A stretch of 64,000 bases of DNA from Pilaira anomala (taxonomy: Eukaryota > Mucoromycota > Mucoromycetes > Mucorales > Mucoraceae), in the NCBI GenBank assembly GCA_025716855.1, contig JAIXMQ010000012.1:248001-312000 (forward strand), in the 5' to 3' direction. Positions 35,301 through 46,629 of the stretch are shown in pieces. The notes beneath the pieces were generated by a model. The model was not told the DNA's origin. It saw nothing but the letters and a program-made list of their open reading frames with translations, and made no database searches. Both the position numbers and the translations under genes were made by a program. The number at the start of each line of letters is the position of its first letter. Positions within the stretch are counted from its first letter, which is position 1.

Positions 35301-35944
35301 TGAACGGCGCTTAGTAGGTGTAGAACCCGTAGGTGGTGGTGGTAAAGGTAATAATGATGTAGAATCATGTCCATGTGTTGGAGGCAAAAGTGTAGAAGTA
35401 GATGGACTTGGTAAAGGATCTAAACCAGCTGCTGAACGTTGATTCAATAACTATAGATAATATATGTAAAAAAAGGAGTTTTTTTTTTTTTTTTTTTTAA
35501 TTCATATTGAATATATAAATACATATGTAAAAAAAAAAAAAAGGAGTTTAACATTTGCTATACCTTCTCTTTGTTACGTATAGATGAAATACCAGGTGAT
35601 AATGGATGTGTTCTATAAGAGCTCAAATCTCTTTCAAGTGATCTTAATCTATCAACTGAAACAGGTTGTATTTCATCATTTGAACTCGAATCAATTTCTT
35701 TAATACGATCTTGTAGTTGACTCACTTGTCTTGCCAATACGTTTTTTCCAATTCCGCTGCTCGATTCCTGCAGTTGCTTTTGCTTTTCTACTAGTTGTTG
35801 TTCAAGCTCCTGTCTCAGTTGAGAAGCTTTAATATTCTGACGAAGGGAAACTGAAGTAGATGATGATGGTGTTGGTAAGACTGGATGAGGGGTATTACCT
35901 GAGGTAGGTGAAGATAAGGAGTGTTTTGGGGGAGGTGAACTCAT
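29304..35944 (-). CDS. NUM1: Num1/ApsA-like cortical dynein anchor with PH domain
   Basis: Five exons (35564-35944, 35096-35450, 31455-35018, 29859-31394, 29304-29797) give 2109 aa. An N-terminal Ser/Pro region and coiled coils come first (LRQELEQQLVEKQKQLQ, EVRKMQALLQEKEEKLRTL, and a long helix at about residues 246-360). An acidic Ser-rich linker follows, then an Ala-rich region of about 18 imperfect units (about residues 745-1420). The C-terminus has a Mcp5/Num1-type PH domain (MIGDWLYKYTRRAVGGG, RHQRYFWIHPYTRTLYWS, LTAPTMEKHELWLEAI), near residues 1886-2010. Num1, ApsA and Mcp5 hold dynein, nuclei and mitochondria at the plasma membrane. The repeat linkers carry many S-T-Q-[ST]-[DE]-type sequences that look like LC8 sites. 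The repeats do not resemble yeast Num1 repeats. The gene is strongly supported by frame and phase. Confidence 0.88.
31500..33530 (-). repeat. Imperfect Ala-rich tandem repeats within NUM1-like gene
   Basis: About 18 degenerate units of roughly 30-45 codons. Each consists of an Ala-rich helix ending in R-x-K-[SA]-[LIF]-E-[AT]-[AG]-[VI], followed by a short linker x-S-T-Q-[FSMI]-[DE]. Units near 33490-32870 are regular and close to 30 residues. Later units are lengthened by poly-Ala insertions and carry EEDPSVA before the helix. Confidence 0.85.
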
Positions 35945-36467
35945 TGTATTATTGTTATTATGTTATTAAGGAAAGTATAAGTTATGTATATAATTTGTTG
36001 TTCTATATTTCTTGGGCTTTTTGAAACCAAAAATGTGTGTGCGTGTGTGTATATATTATGTAAAATAAAATAAAATAAAAAAATAAAAAAGTTTACCGTA
36101 CAATTGTTAAATTCAATTGAAACATATAAAAATAATCTTTTTTTTTTTCTTTCTTTCTTTCTTTCTTTCTTATTCTTTTCCTTTTATTAATTCCTTTTTA
36201 TAAGCTGTACAAAGAAACGAAAAGAAGAAGAAAAAAAGAGAAAAGAAAAAAAAAAAAAAAAAAAAAAAAAAGGGAAGGAAAGGATAAGGCAAAATAAAAT
36301 ATGAGGGATGACGAAAATAATAAGGTGGTTCGTTTTGGATACACTACTTCGTGACTACTTGTTAAACTGTTTCTGTTTAATTTGATTCGTATCACGCTTA
36401 AAATAAAACCCAACCTCGTTTCTAACAACTTATCCTGGCCTCTCTTCTTTTTCTTTTTTTAAAAATC
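35945..36467. other. Divergent spacer
   Basis: This lies between the 5' ends of the NUM1-like gene and the aldo-keto reductase. It contains (TTTC)n near 36148-36172, a long A run near 36247-36271 and a short (TG)n tract. No specific regulatory element was identified. Confidence 0.5.
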
Positions 36468-38032
36468 ATGTCTTTTGGTGCAACATTTAAGCTGTAACTA
36501 TATTTAACTAAATGTCTGAACCTGGCTTAATAAGTTAATGTTATATATCTGATAAAAGGAATAATGGTATTCATATGCCTGCCTTAGGGTTAGGTAGTTG
36601 GCAATCCAAACCTAATGAAGTATATGATGCTGTATTAGTTGCTATCAAAGCAGGGTAATTGAATAATATATAAAAAAGGATCTTATTGTTTTAATAAAAT
36701 GAACCGTTTTTTTTTATATATATATACATGTATATAAAACTTAATAGATACAGACATATTGACACAGCATATGTTTGTAAGTATAAATAAATAAATAAAT
36801 CTCGTGTATTTCTATCGAGAATAGTAAGAAAACAATAAATTCAATATAAACATATAGACCGAAATGAAAAGGAGGTTGGACTGGCGATTAAAAACAGCGG
36901 TGTACCTCGAGAAGAATTATTTGTTACTACTAAGCTGTAAAAAATAATTTATTCTATAGTTATAAATATTTTCCCTTAACACACTCCTTATATATATTTA
37001 GTTGGAATACAAGTCATCGACCTGACCTTGTTCAAAGTGCTATTGATACTTCACTTCAAAATCTTCAATTAGACTACGTTGATTTATATCTTATGCACTG
37101 GTTTGTTTAAAAAAGCAAGAAAAGAGATAACATCACGAATAACTCTTTTCTTTTTTCTTTTTTTTTTTTTTACATAGGCATGTTGCTTTTGAACCTTCAA
37201 AATCAAACTTTCCTAAGGACAAGAATGGTCATATTGCTTTAGATCTTACAACAGATTACTTGGATACTTATGCTGTAAGAAAAACCTCTTTTTTTTTCAC
37301 ACTGACAAATCTTCTTTAATAACATTGTTACACATCACAACAATAGGCGATGGAAAACTTGATTGAATTAGGTAAAGCCCGTGCAATCGGTGTCAGCAAT
37401 TTCAACATTGATAAAATTGATCGTCTGTTGAAAAACTGTAAAATTCCTCCTGCTGTCAATCAGGTACATACTATTATTTATTGATAATTCTATTAATTAA
37501 ATTCTGACAGTTTTTCTAAAAGGTTGAATTACACCCCTATTTTTCTCAACCTGATCTAGTTGAATTCTGCCAAAAGAATGGCGTTCATGGTAATATACAT
37601 TATTAAAAGAATGTTGTATAAATGTTGAAGAAACTCATTTTTTATTTATAGTCACGGCCTATTCTCCATTGGGTAGTACAGGTTCCCCTGTAATGGAAGA
37701 ACCACTTGTGGTAAGCTCAAAATAGATATATAAATATTCAAATGTTATTTACTTTCTTATATTAATAGCTTGAAATCGCTAAACGTCATCAAGCTACACC
37801 TGCTCAAGTACTTTTATCTTGGGGTATCCGCCGTGGCTGCTCTGTTATTCCTAAATCTGTCACACCTTCTCGTATCATTTCTAATTTTCAACTAATTGAA
37901 TTAAATGATCAAGATTTTGAATCTCTAGATGCTTTAACCAAGACAAAAACACCTCAACGATTACTTGATCCTTCATATATTTGGGGAACTGATATTTATG
38001 GTTCATCAAATAATAACAATTCCAAATTGTAA
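36468..38032 (+). CDS. Aldo-keto reductase
   Basis: Ten exons (36468-36493, 36559-36654, 36748-36776, 36858-36936, 37002-37100, 37178-37274, 37347-37463, 37523-37589, 37652-37710, 37769-38032) give 310 aa, the standard AKR size. The catalytic tetrad is complete: Asp46 and Tyr51 (HIDTAYVY), Lys76 (VTTKLW) and His109 (LMHWH). The NADPH-binding C-terminal motif reads [15 protein letters not shown]. The start [12 protein letters not shown] is typical of fungal AKRs related to glycerol dehydrogenase and D-xylose reductase; the 26-nt first exon is required to obtain it. Substrate cannot be read from the sequence. The VIPKSV form suits NADPH preference. No peroxisomal signal is present; a cytosolic enzyme is likely. 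Confidence 0.93.
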
Positions 38033-39040
38033 GAATATTTATAACTACATAATAAATTGAATTTTAAAAATAGCAGAAAAATCCTAGTTTTTCATCACAA
38101 ATTTAATAAATCGTATGTGTACTTTGAGCTATATACTCATATAATTAATCAATATATATTATAGTTCGAGTAAGCCATGAGTACTTTAAATGCTTATGGC
38201 ATTTTGCACCTCAAATACTGAAAGCATCAATTGAAAACAACTAAAAAAACATTGAGTGCGGTCATCTTATTAAACACTTCATAGATAGCCGACATATCCA
38301 GAACAGATGTTACACACCCCAAAACTCTCCTACACACGTTACACTCACTATAGAAATGGCCACACACACCTACAGACCCCTATGGATGCCCCTTTTATTA
38401 GTCCTAAAATCAAAAAAAAAAACGAGATTTGGGTAAAAATTTCTTTCATCTAAATATAAAGTCATTCTATATCAATTATTCTATTATACAATATAATATA
38501 CAATCGATGCAGAATTTGAAGGCACAACCTTTCTATTAATTTAGAATTATTATTTCTTATATAGAAAATATAATTGCCCTAACAAAAGCTGTTTATTGTT
38601 TTTTCACGATACCTGTTAATACTTTTTATTACTTCACTCTAGTTTTTACATCATTAAAAAGAGAATAAAATTCTACATTTAATAGTATAAATACAAGCTT
38701 TAAAACCTTTTTAATGGCAAGATATATCTACATTTCTAATTTTCGAAAAAAAATCAAAGGTTTGGGACCTACCTGAAAAATGTAGTTTTTTTTACCAATT
38801 TTGGGCGATTTGATTGGCTTGTTTTTTTCCTGCAAAAAAAAACATTGGTTGCAGTACCTCCTTCTTCTTTATCAAAAAAACTAATTAAGGTTAGTAAACA
38901 CGTAGCGTAACATAGGAGCTTTGCTACCGTAATATAGTGGTGGTTTTAAAAGTACCTGTACATTTAAAATTGTAGTAGTAGTAAAAAGGTCTATTTTATT
39001 ATATTATTATATTACAAATGTTTTTTTTTTCTTTTTAATT
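38033..39040. other. Convergent spacer
   Basis: A 1-kb spacer between the 3' ends of the aldo-keto reductase and PPR genes. It includes a C/A-rich stretch near 38315-38390 (CACACACACC-type) unlike its surroundings. No coding signal, tRNA or repeat family was recognised. Confidence 0.5.
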
Positions 39041-41041
39041 TTAACAGCAACTTGATTTCAGTCTTGAACGAATTCTTGTATCCAACCATAATCTACCAGA
39101 TGTATTTGACTTTAACTCTTTTAAGAAGTCCAATATTAAAGCTTCTACTTTATCTATTCTATTCGAAAGAAACCAAGCATCCATCATGACAGTATAAGTG
39201 ACAGTATTAGGTTGATGCCTTTTACTTTTTTTCATCAAATCAAAAATCCTTTCAGCAGTTTCAGGCATTCTATTTTTTCCACAAACATCAATCAAGATAG
39301 TATATGTATAAGCATTAGGTTCAACTGACTGAGTCAGCATATCCTTATGAATTTTAAGAGCGCCCTCGATTCCTATAGATTCGGCCTGCATTTTTAACAG
39401 GATGGTATAAAGAGCCGCATCCGTCTTGATACCAGCCATAGCAGCTTGGTGAGCAATTTGAATTACAGCTTCGGGCATATGAGCGTACTCTGCATGTTGT
39501 TTTGAAAGTGTTTTTAATATACAGGATATAACCACTTCATTTGGTTGAATCTCTCGATCCAACATCGTTCGAAACCATTCCAATACTGATTCTATATCGT
39601 TCTTTCTTGAAGCGGATTCAATCAGTGCACTAAACGTATATACATTCGGTTCTATCTCTTTTTCAATCATCTTGTTATAATAAAATAATCCCTTTTGATT
39701 ATAATTTCCATTCGATCGAATCATTTCTGTAAATGTAGCTGTATCAGGTTGAATTCCTAAACTTTCCATCGTTTCAAATATATAATTCGCTTTATCTGAT
39801 AACCCTTGTGCTGAAAATACTTGAAGAATCGCATTAAATGAATTTATCGTAAGAGATCGTCTGGGTGTAGTTATTAATAATTGTTCAAATAACTTTAGTG
39901 AAGCATGATAATTCTTTTGCCGCCTATACGCATTCATCAAATTCACAAATACCATTTCATTTACTGGTATCTTATCGACATATTGACTTTGTATTGTATC
40001 TAATACCTCATGTGCCTTGGCAATATCTCCATTCACTAATATCCTCCATATTAGTTCATCTAATGCATCAGCTCGAAAACTTGGTTTCTTTTTCACTATC
40101 CCCACCACAAATTGATCAATTAAATCGTGTGCTGAGGCCTTCTTACTATTATTATTCTTGTTATTTTGGTTCGTTTCGTATCCGTGATAAATATATGCAA
40201 TACGTAAAACATCCGCTGCAGACATGTATCGACTATCAAACTCACTTGTGCCTGCACCATGTAAAGCAATTAATTGTAATCGTGACTTGAGTTGATTTTT
40301 ATCTAAACTTTTATCTTTCATAACAAATAACATGAATTTAATACATGTACTCCTAGGGAATTTTTCTATTGTCTTTGTTGTTGTTCCCTTGTGAATCTTG
40401 CTAAAAAATAAATGCCATGCCTCTTTTTGATCCTGTACTCGAATCGCTCGTAATAATTGTTTATGATGACTGATAGGTATCTCTTGTATAGATGATAAAA
40501 ATAATCCTGTTGAATCCTTTTTCTCTACATAATCTAATAATTGATTAAGCTGTTTTTCACGTAACTTTGTCGCTGGTTTCATTCCAACCGCTAATCGTTT
40601 ACAGAAATCCAGTAGTGCGTATAAAGAACAACATAAGTCGAACGGGATCTCTTCTTTTGACGTCAATGTCTTGAATAACGACCAGGCTTTATCTGCATTG
40701 CGAGTTTGAATCGCATGATCGAGATCGGCTAATACGATTGTATCTGATAAATTAAATAAATTAAGTGAGCCCTGTAACCTTGTAGCACTCCCGGTTATTG
40801 GTTTCTTTACACCTGTCACTTGTGTAAAGTTATTTTCGATAGTTGCTACAGAACTCGACATTGTCATATTTCGTTGCAAGCGTCTGGGTATGTGTTGTCT
40901 TGGTGCTGCAAGTGGAAAAGTATGGACGAGTGCCCTTAAATGTGAATTACGTCTACATGTCGTTGGTATCACTATTCCACTATCTACAGTTGTACTTAAA
41001 AATCTAGACGCATGGTTTAAGTGTGTCGTAGACTTACGCAT
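39041..41041 (-). CDS. Mitochondrial pentatricopeptide repeat protein
   Basis: A single uninterrupted exon of 666 aa, the only long intronless gene in the window. The N-terminus is rich in Arg, Ser and His with few acids (MRKSTTHLNHASRFLSTTV), as for a mitochondrial presequence. From about residue 330 the protein consists of roughly 35-residue helical-hairpin units typical of PPR proteins: NEMVFVNLMNAYRRQKNYHAS, LTINSFNAILQVFSAQGL, PDTATFTEMIRSNG, EPNVYTFSALIESASRKND, EPNAYTYTILIDVCGKN and QPNTVTYTVMMDAWF. Fungal PPR proteins bind organellar RNA for processing, stability or translation. Which transcript it binds is unknown. I cannot assign it to a named yeast protein. Confidence 0.85.
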   Translation of the reverse strand: MRKSTTHLNHASRFLSTTVDSGIVIPTTCRRNSHLRALVHTFPLAAPRQHIPRRLQRNMTMSSSVATIENNFTQVTGVKKPITGSATRLQGSLNLFNLSDTIVLADLDHAIQTRNADKAWSLFKTLTSKEEIPFDLCCSLYALLDFCKRLAVGMKPATKLREKQLNQLLDYVEKKDSTGLFLSSIQEIPISHHKQLLRAIRVQDQKEAWHLFFSKIHKGTTTKTIEKFPRSTCIKFMLFVMKDKSLDKNQLKSRLQLIALHGAGTSEFDSRYMSAADVLRIAYIYHGYETNQNNKNNNSKKASAHDLIDQFVVGIVKKKPSFRADALDELIWRILVNGDIAKAHEVLDTIQSQYVDKIPVNEMVFVNLMNAYRRQKNYHASLKLFEQLLITTPRRSLTINSFNAILQVFSAQGLSDKANYIFETMESLGIQPDTATFTEMIRSNGNYNQKGLFYYNKMIEKEIEPNVYTFSALIESASRKNDIESVLEWFRTMLDREIQPNEVVISCILKTLSKQHAEYAHMPEAVIQIAHQAAMAGIKTDAALYTILLKMQAESIGIEGALKIHKDMLTQSVEPNAYTYTILIDVCGKNRMPETAERIFDLMKKSKRHQPNTVTYTVMMDAWFLSNRIDKVEALILDFLKELKSNTSGRLWLDTRIRSRLKSSCC

Positions 41042-41121
41042 AGTACTATTTATATATAATTTTGTTTTTTTTTTTGGGTGGGTAAAAAAAAAGTCTATTC
41101 AGTCTCTCTCTCTCACTTATT

Positions 41122-41156
<35 letters not shown>

Positions 41157-41969
41157 GTATTAAACTTTATTGAACTTTGAAAGGCCTTGTTACGCCTTGT
41201 TATTTAATTTTCGGGATTGAAAGACCTCTTTTTTTGCTAGGCACAGAGTAAAGGACTGTTCTTGTGACCGCCCGATGACGCATTGGTTAAAGGAACGATG
41301 GATTGATCGGCCTTTGATAGTTTGACATTAATGTCAGAATTGTGTACCTTTTTTTCTCTACTTTGATATGTAACTGTTGTATGAATTTCCTTCATGAAAA
41401 CCCCATTTAAAAGTCTGTTTCTAAGTTACAAAAAGATAGCAATTATCTCAATTTATTTATACCCGAATTTGTTTCTACTGTACATTACTTTACGAAAGAT
41501 ATAATATATTACCATGTTTACACAAGAAAAAGGTATATTTGGTAACGCTCAATGACGTCTATATCTCTTGATTTTAGTATAAAAAGTAAACAATAATGGT
41601 CCCTGAGCCGAAACTCGAAAAGAAAAATCAATTTGCAATTAGCAAAAAAAGTTTTTTTTTTAAAAAAAAATAGAACGTAACATATTTATCCTTAAACCGG
41701 GACTACAAAAAGAAAAAAGATTTATACCTCTAATTAGAACGAATCAAGTGTTTTGATGCAAAAACTGGTCAACATGAGTATTATACACACACCATCATCA
41801 TCTTCTTTTAAAAATGAAAAGCGTGACACAGAAGTAGTGACTGTTCAGTTAAACACCTGTTGGCCGCGAACTAGACAATTGAATTATCCCACGGTCTTGA
41901 AATTATACAAATAGTAGTTCAGGTTCCTCTTTTTTCATTTCTTTTTTATCTTTTTACAACTTAAAAAAA
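41042..41969. other. Divergent spacer with CCAAT element
   Basis: This 928-bp region separates the starts of the PPR gene and the acetoacetyl-CoA synthetase. It has a T33-type run next to the PPR start, an ATTGG (inverted CCAAT) at 41282-41286 within GACGCATTGGTTAAAGG, and scattered homopolymers. No gene was supported. Confidence 0.5.
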
Positions 41970-44453
41970 ATGACCACTGAAATCGTGTCCACATTAACCG
42001 ATAATTCTTTACCTTCTAACCCTAAATGTCTTTGGACACCATCCAATGTACAAGATACTCATATGGATAAATTCAGAGTACTTATGCAAAATAAGTATAA
42101 AGATTTGAAACTGGGTACGAAAAGCTAAAAAAAAAAAAAAAAAAAAAAAAATAGAAACGCATACTAACATCTTTTTTTTTTTTTTTTTTTCATAAGATAA
42201 CTATCAAGCCCTTTGGAAATGGTCCGTTGAAAACCCCGAGATCTTTTGGTCCGAAGTCTGGGATTATACATCCATCATTTCCTCTGAAAAGGGATCTCAT
42301 GTTTTGGATAGATCCGAATCCATGGACTCAATTCCTGCTTGGTTTAAAGAAGCTCGTCTCAATTTAGCTGAAAACTTATTATGGGCCAAGAATGATTCTG
42401 AAAAATTGGCTATTATTGCTACGGGTGAGGGACATGATAGACGTTCAATTACCTACGGACAACTTTATATAGATGTTTTAAAGTTTGCTGAAGCTTTGAA
42501 ATCTTTGGGCGTTGAAAAGGGTGATCGTGTCGCTGCATATATTCCAAATTGTCCTGAAGCTATCATTGCCATGTTAGCTACTACCAGTATTGGTGCTATT
42601 TGGAGGTAAGTAAAAATTGGGTTGGAACGAATAGAACGTAAATATTTTGTAATAATACTAAATGGCTATCTCATTTTTCTTTTAAAAATTTGGGTATATA
42701 GTTCTACTTCTCCTGATTTTGGAACTACAGTAAGTTTAAAAAAAATATAAATATGTCCGTGGGAAAAAAATTGACTCATTTCAACGAATCAGGGTGTACT
42801 TGATAGATTTGCACAAATTCAACCCAAAGTATTGATCTCTGTAAATGCTGTTATTTATAACGGTAAAAAATTAAACCATATTCCTAAACTTGAAACTGTA
42901 GTCAAGGGTAAGTCTTATTTTAATCTTGCATACACATTACATTATCTCACATCTTATCCTATCAGGTCTTCCTTGTCTTAAAAAAGTCGTGATGATTCCA
43001 TTTGTTGGTGAATTAGAGCCATCAAAGTACAAGTTTCCTAACCATGTCTCCTGGTCTGATTTCTTGAATACTGTACCTGAATCCAAATTACCTTCAGAGA
43101 TCCAATTCGCTCAATTACCTTTCAATCATCCCGCATTCATTATGTTCAGTTCCGGTACCACTGGTTTACCTAAATGTATTGTTCATTCGGGTGCTGGTCT
43201 TTTACTTCAGTTAAAGAAGGAACATATGATTCACGGTGATATGGGCCCTGATGATGTTTTCTTTTATTATACAACTACCGGCTGGATGATGTGGAACTGG
43301 CTCGTAGGTGGTTTGAGTGTTGGTGCTACCATTGTTCTTTGGGATGGTAGTCCATTTAGACCTGAACCCCTTTCTTTATGGAAGCTTGTAGATGAATTAA
43401 AAATTACACATTTCGGTACCTCTGCAAAATACATTCAATCATTACAAGAAGCCAATGTTCATCCCAGTAAGTATTTTATTTTTAGAAAAAAAAATGAAAA
43501 CGTATATTCAATCCTCTCTCTCTCTCTCTCTCTCTCTAGTGGACCTTTGTAATTTAGATTCACTTAAAGCTGTTTACTCTACAGGTTCACCTTTGAAGCC
43601 TGAGAGTTTCGATTTTGTATATGAGCATATCAAGAAGGATATTATGTTGGGTAGTATTACTGGTGGTACAGATATCTCTTCTCTCTTTGCTGGTCATAAC
43701 GCTGCTTTACCCGTTTACCGTGGTGAAATCCAAACCATCTGTCTCGGTATGAACATTCAAGCTTGGGCAGATGCTGACAAGCCTGTATTTGCCGAACCTG
43801 CTGATTTAGTATGTGTTACTCCCTTCCCTTGTATGCCTGTAGAGATGTATGGTGATGGGCCTGAAAGAACCAAGTATAAGGGTGCTTATTTTGATGTATA
43901 TCCTCATATCTGGTACCACGGTGATTTTGTCTGGATCAACCCCAACACAGGCGGTGTTGTCATGTTGGGTAGATCTGACGGTACATTAAACCCTAACGGT
44001 GTCCGATTTGGTAGTGCAGAAATTTATAACGTTGTAGACAAGTTGAATGTTGCAAACGGTATTGAAGATACTTTATGTGTTGGACAAAAGATCAAGAATG
44101 AAGATGATGAACGCGTTATTTTGTTCTTGAAGATGAAGGATAAGAATGCAAAGGTGACTGATGCATTAGTAAGAAAGATCAAGACTACAATTCGTAGTGA
44201 ATTAACTCCTAGACATGTTCCTGAATTTGTTCTTGCTATTTCTGATATTCCTGTAAGTTACTATCTTTTTTTTTTTTTCTAATTTGCTAAATACTAAAAC
44301 ATTTTTCTTTATTTACAGTATACCATTAACGGAAAGAAGGTCGAAGTCGCTGTAAAGAAAATTCTTTCGGGACAAAAGGTTACTGCTACTGGCACATTAA
44401 TCAACCCTGAAAGTCTTGAGGTTTACTATAATATCCCGGAGTTGGTGCAATAA
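41970..44453 (+). CDS. AACS: Acetoacetyl-CoA synthetase
   Basis: Seven exons (41970-42114, 42197-42605, 42702-42729, 42793-42907, 42966-43466, 43540-44252, 44319-44453) give 681 aa, the usual length. The N-terminal family signature [16 protein letters not shown] is followed by [16 protein letters not shown]. The AMP-binding P-loop reads [16 protein letters not shown]. Later motifs include [27 protein letters not shown] and the adenylation hinge [26 protein letters not shown]. The catalytic Lys region is [14 protein letters not shown] near the C-terminus. These match acetoacetate-CoA ligase rather than acetyl-CoA synthetase. The enzyme activates acetoacetate with ATP in the cytosol, supplying sterol and lipid synthesis or ketone use. 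It converges on the GFA-family gene with 190 bp between stop codons. Confidence 0.93.
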
Positions 44454-44643
44454 ACCATCTCTTTCTCTTTTTTTATGTAATTATTATTAGATGGTTGTTT
44501 ATAGCTTAATAAACATTTTTCACTCTCCCACTCTTTCTTTTCCCATCTTTTTTTTTTCTTTAGATAATATTGTATTATATCATTTAAAAACTAGAAAAAT
44601 TCACAGTTTCTTTTTCAATATTGTCAATAGACAAAGTACATTT

Positions 44644-45468
44644 TTATTCAATAAACTTGTTGCGTTCTTTATGCCATTGCTCTACAGAACAATCAGGATA
44701 TTCTTCAAATGTATGAAAACCTTTCGAACCTAGCTTAGGTGCTTCAGCCCAACTAGCTTTAGAACCCAACATGATATGATATGCCTCAGATGCTGGAGTT
44801 ACTTCGGGTAAAGGCGTATCAATGGCAGAAGCAAAAGGGTAAACATTCTCTTCATAACTTTTATTAAATGCGTATAAGTATGAGCCACATTCATTACAGA
44901 AATATCGGACATTTCCCCTATAAAATTAATAAAATGTGTGTGAAAAAAAAAACCCTGTATTAAGTACTCGCGCGTTCTTTACCCTAATTCTTTCTTTTCT
45001 TTATTTTTCATGGCTTGATATCCTCTAATAAATGTATTATGTATTAGATTTACTTAATTATACGCGGTATGTCTCAACTTACTTTAAATGTTCTTTTCCT
45101 GTCAGAATTTCAAGGGTTTTGTACTATTTAAAAAATAAAGAGACACGTTTAGATAAATTCATATTATATATTATAGCTATATTTTTTTACTTCGCCCATA
45201 ATGTTAGTACAAAATCCTCCACCACCTTGACATTTACGACAAATTGAACTTTTAAAAAAAATTATTAGTATACGATTATATTCAAGTACTTATACAAGTT
45301 ATTACTTACCAATAGCACCTCATAAACTATATACAACAAAGTAAAATTTATCAGTATATTACTTTTTTTTTCCTTTGATACATACAACCGTATACTTACC
45401 GGCGTAGGAGTATGAGAGAGTACTTTGAACGATACTTTTCCACAGTGGCAAGATCCTTTTAGTTCCAT
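44644..45468 (-). CDS. GFA/CENP-V-fold zinc protein
   Basis: Six exons (45400-45468, 45310-45326, 45191-45248, 45083-45123, 44983-45024, 44644-44917) give 166 aa. The 17-nt second exon is needed to complete the zinc signature. Metal-binding blocks of the glutathione-dependent formaldehyde-activating (GFA) family are present: GSCHCGKVSF, MRCYCSICRKCQGG (usually CHCxxCRK, here Tyr for His) and RYFCNECGSYLYAF. The remaining C-terminal half matches DUF636-type fungal proteins, ending in PDCSVEQWHKE. Most family members have unknown substrates; the GFA activity itself is disputed. An ATTGG at 45548-45552 is a CCAAT box on the gene's strand about 80 bp upstream. Exon phases are consistent throughout. 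Confidence 0.85.
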
Positions 45469-45846
45469 ATTAAAGCAAGAAGAAAAGCTAAAGTTCTATT
45501 TCTGAACACGCATGACCATTTAAATAAATGATCCAGCTCTCCTTTTCATTGGCTGCATTTCATAACAGGTTCTGTAACTCAAACACAACAATAACATGAT
45601 ACATCTTTTGCCAAAATGATGTCGTGCTTTTTTTTTTTAAAAAAAAAAGATGTCGTACTGTCTTTATTATTATTCCTCGATATATTGAAACGTCAATACA
45701 AAATAAAATAAAAACAATAAAAAGCTTAAAGTACTCATTTGATAAGAGAAATATTGCTTTATTTACATCAATTTGATATACTATTTATTTGTTTTTTTTT
45801 ATGTTCTTGGCTTCCAAAGGTTTTTAGGAAGAGATGGGATACGAGA
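45469..45846. other. Spacer upstream of GFA gene
   Basis: This holds the CCAAT box noted for the GFA gene (minus-strand CCAAT at 45548-45552) and a T-run/A-run junction at about 45631-45648. A further in-frame continuation of the doubtful ORF at 45847 extends about 15 codons into it past a stop codon. Confidence 0.5.
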
Positions 45847-46320
45847 CTAGTTGCTGCGTGGCGGGTTCCATGATACTCTAATGGACTCTTGTTTTTCAGT
45901 TAACTCTGAGGGCTGCACTTGTGGGTGATCTAGCATAGTAAATAAAGCACCTGTCCCATTTTTCTTTTTTCTGACTTTTTTTTGATTGACTAAATGCTCA
46001 TTATAGGTATTGCTTTTTGAGACACAGTCGTACCGAAAACACAATAACTGCAATGCTAATTTCAAGTATAAGGTATGACTTGGTAATGATTTTGAGATGG
46101 TGTGGCGATACAATTCTTTTGTTGCATACAAGCCTGGTTCTTCAAGAGTTGTGTTAAGGAAATGAATTCCAAGACCTGATACTTGTATGGTCCTACACAT
46201 GAACTAAAAATGGAAAATCATGCAAATCAAGTTGTATTTTTTTTTTTTAAAAAAAAAAAAAGGGCGAGCATAAACCACTAACAAATACATCAATTGAAAT
46301 GAGCAGGATGTATTCAACAT
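45847..46320 (-). CDS. Doubtful small protein, unrecognised
   Basis: The open frame 45847-46203 has non-repetitive, protein-like composition (VSGLGIHFLNTTLEEPGLYATKEL) and sits behind a plausible acceptor (CCATTTTTAG). Joining to a possible first exon at 46276-46320 would give 133 aa starting MLNTSCSFQLMYLL. I recognise no domain. After the TAG at 45847-45849 the frame continues for 15 sense codons (SRIPSLPKNLWKPRT) to the next stop, which could indicate a degraded gene or chance. There is no conserved motif, so this may be non-coding or a decaying gene. Confidence 0.25.
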
Positions 46321-46514
46321 TATAAATTAAAGATAAATTGGTTTTTAAATAGTCGTGTATCTATATCTACCATTTATGAAGTCTCTTACTTATAGGCATG
46401 TTTTTAGTTCTCTTTTTAAATAAAAAATAGAAGTAAAAATCTTACAAAACTCATCGTAAAAAAAGCTCAGGTAGACTTTATGTGAATTATTTAAGAGTCA
46501 ATTTGATATTTTTT

Positions 46515-46538
46515 ATTGGCTTGTCAGCTTTAGCCAAT
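46515..46538. promoter_or_regulatory. Inverted pair of CCAAT boxes upstream of peroxiredoxin
   Basis: ATTGGCT (46515-46521) and AGCCAAT (46532-46538) form a perfect 7-bp inverted repeat with a 10-bp spacer, about 90 bp before the peroxiredoxin start codon. Fungal CCAAT boxes are bound by the HAP/CBF complex, which responds to respiration, redox state and iron. Function here is inferred from position. Confidence 0.6.
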
Positions 46539-46629
46539 GAAATGTATATTATCTTTATTCAAAAGGGCAAATCCGGGGTGATTTACACTTATTTTGCTTC
46601 TCTTTTCAACACTTGTAGATAATTAAATA

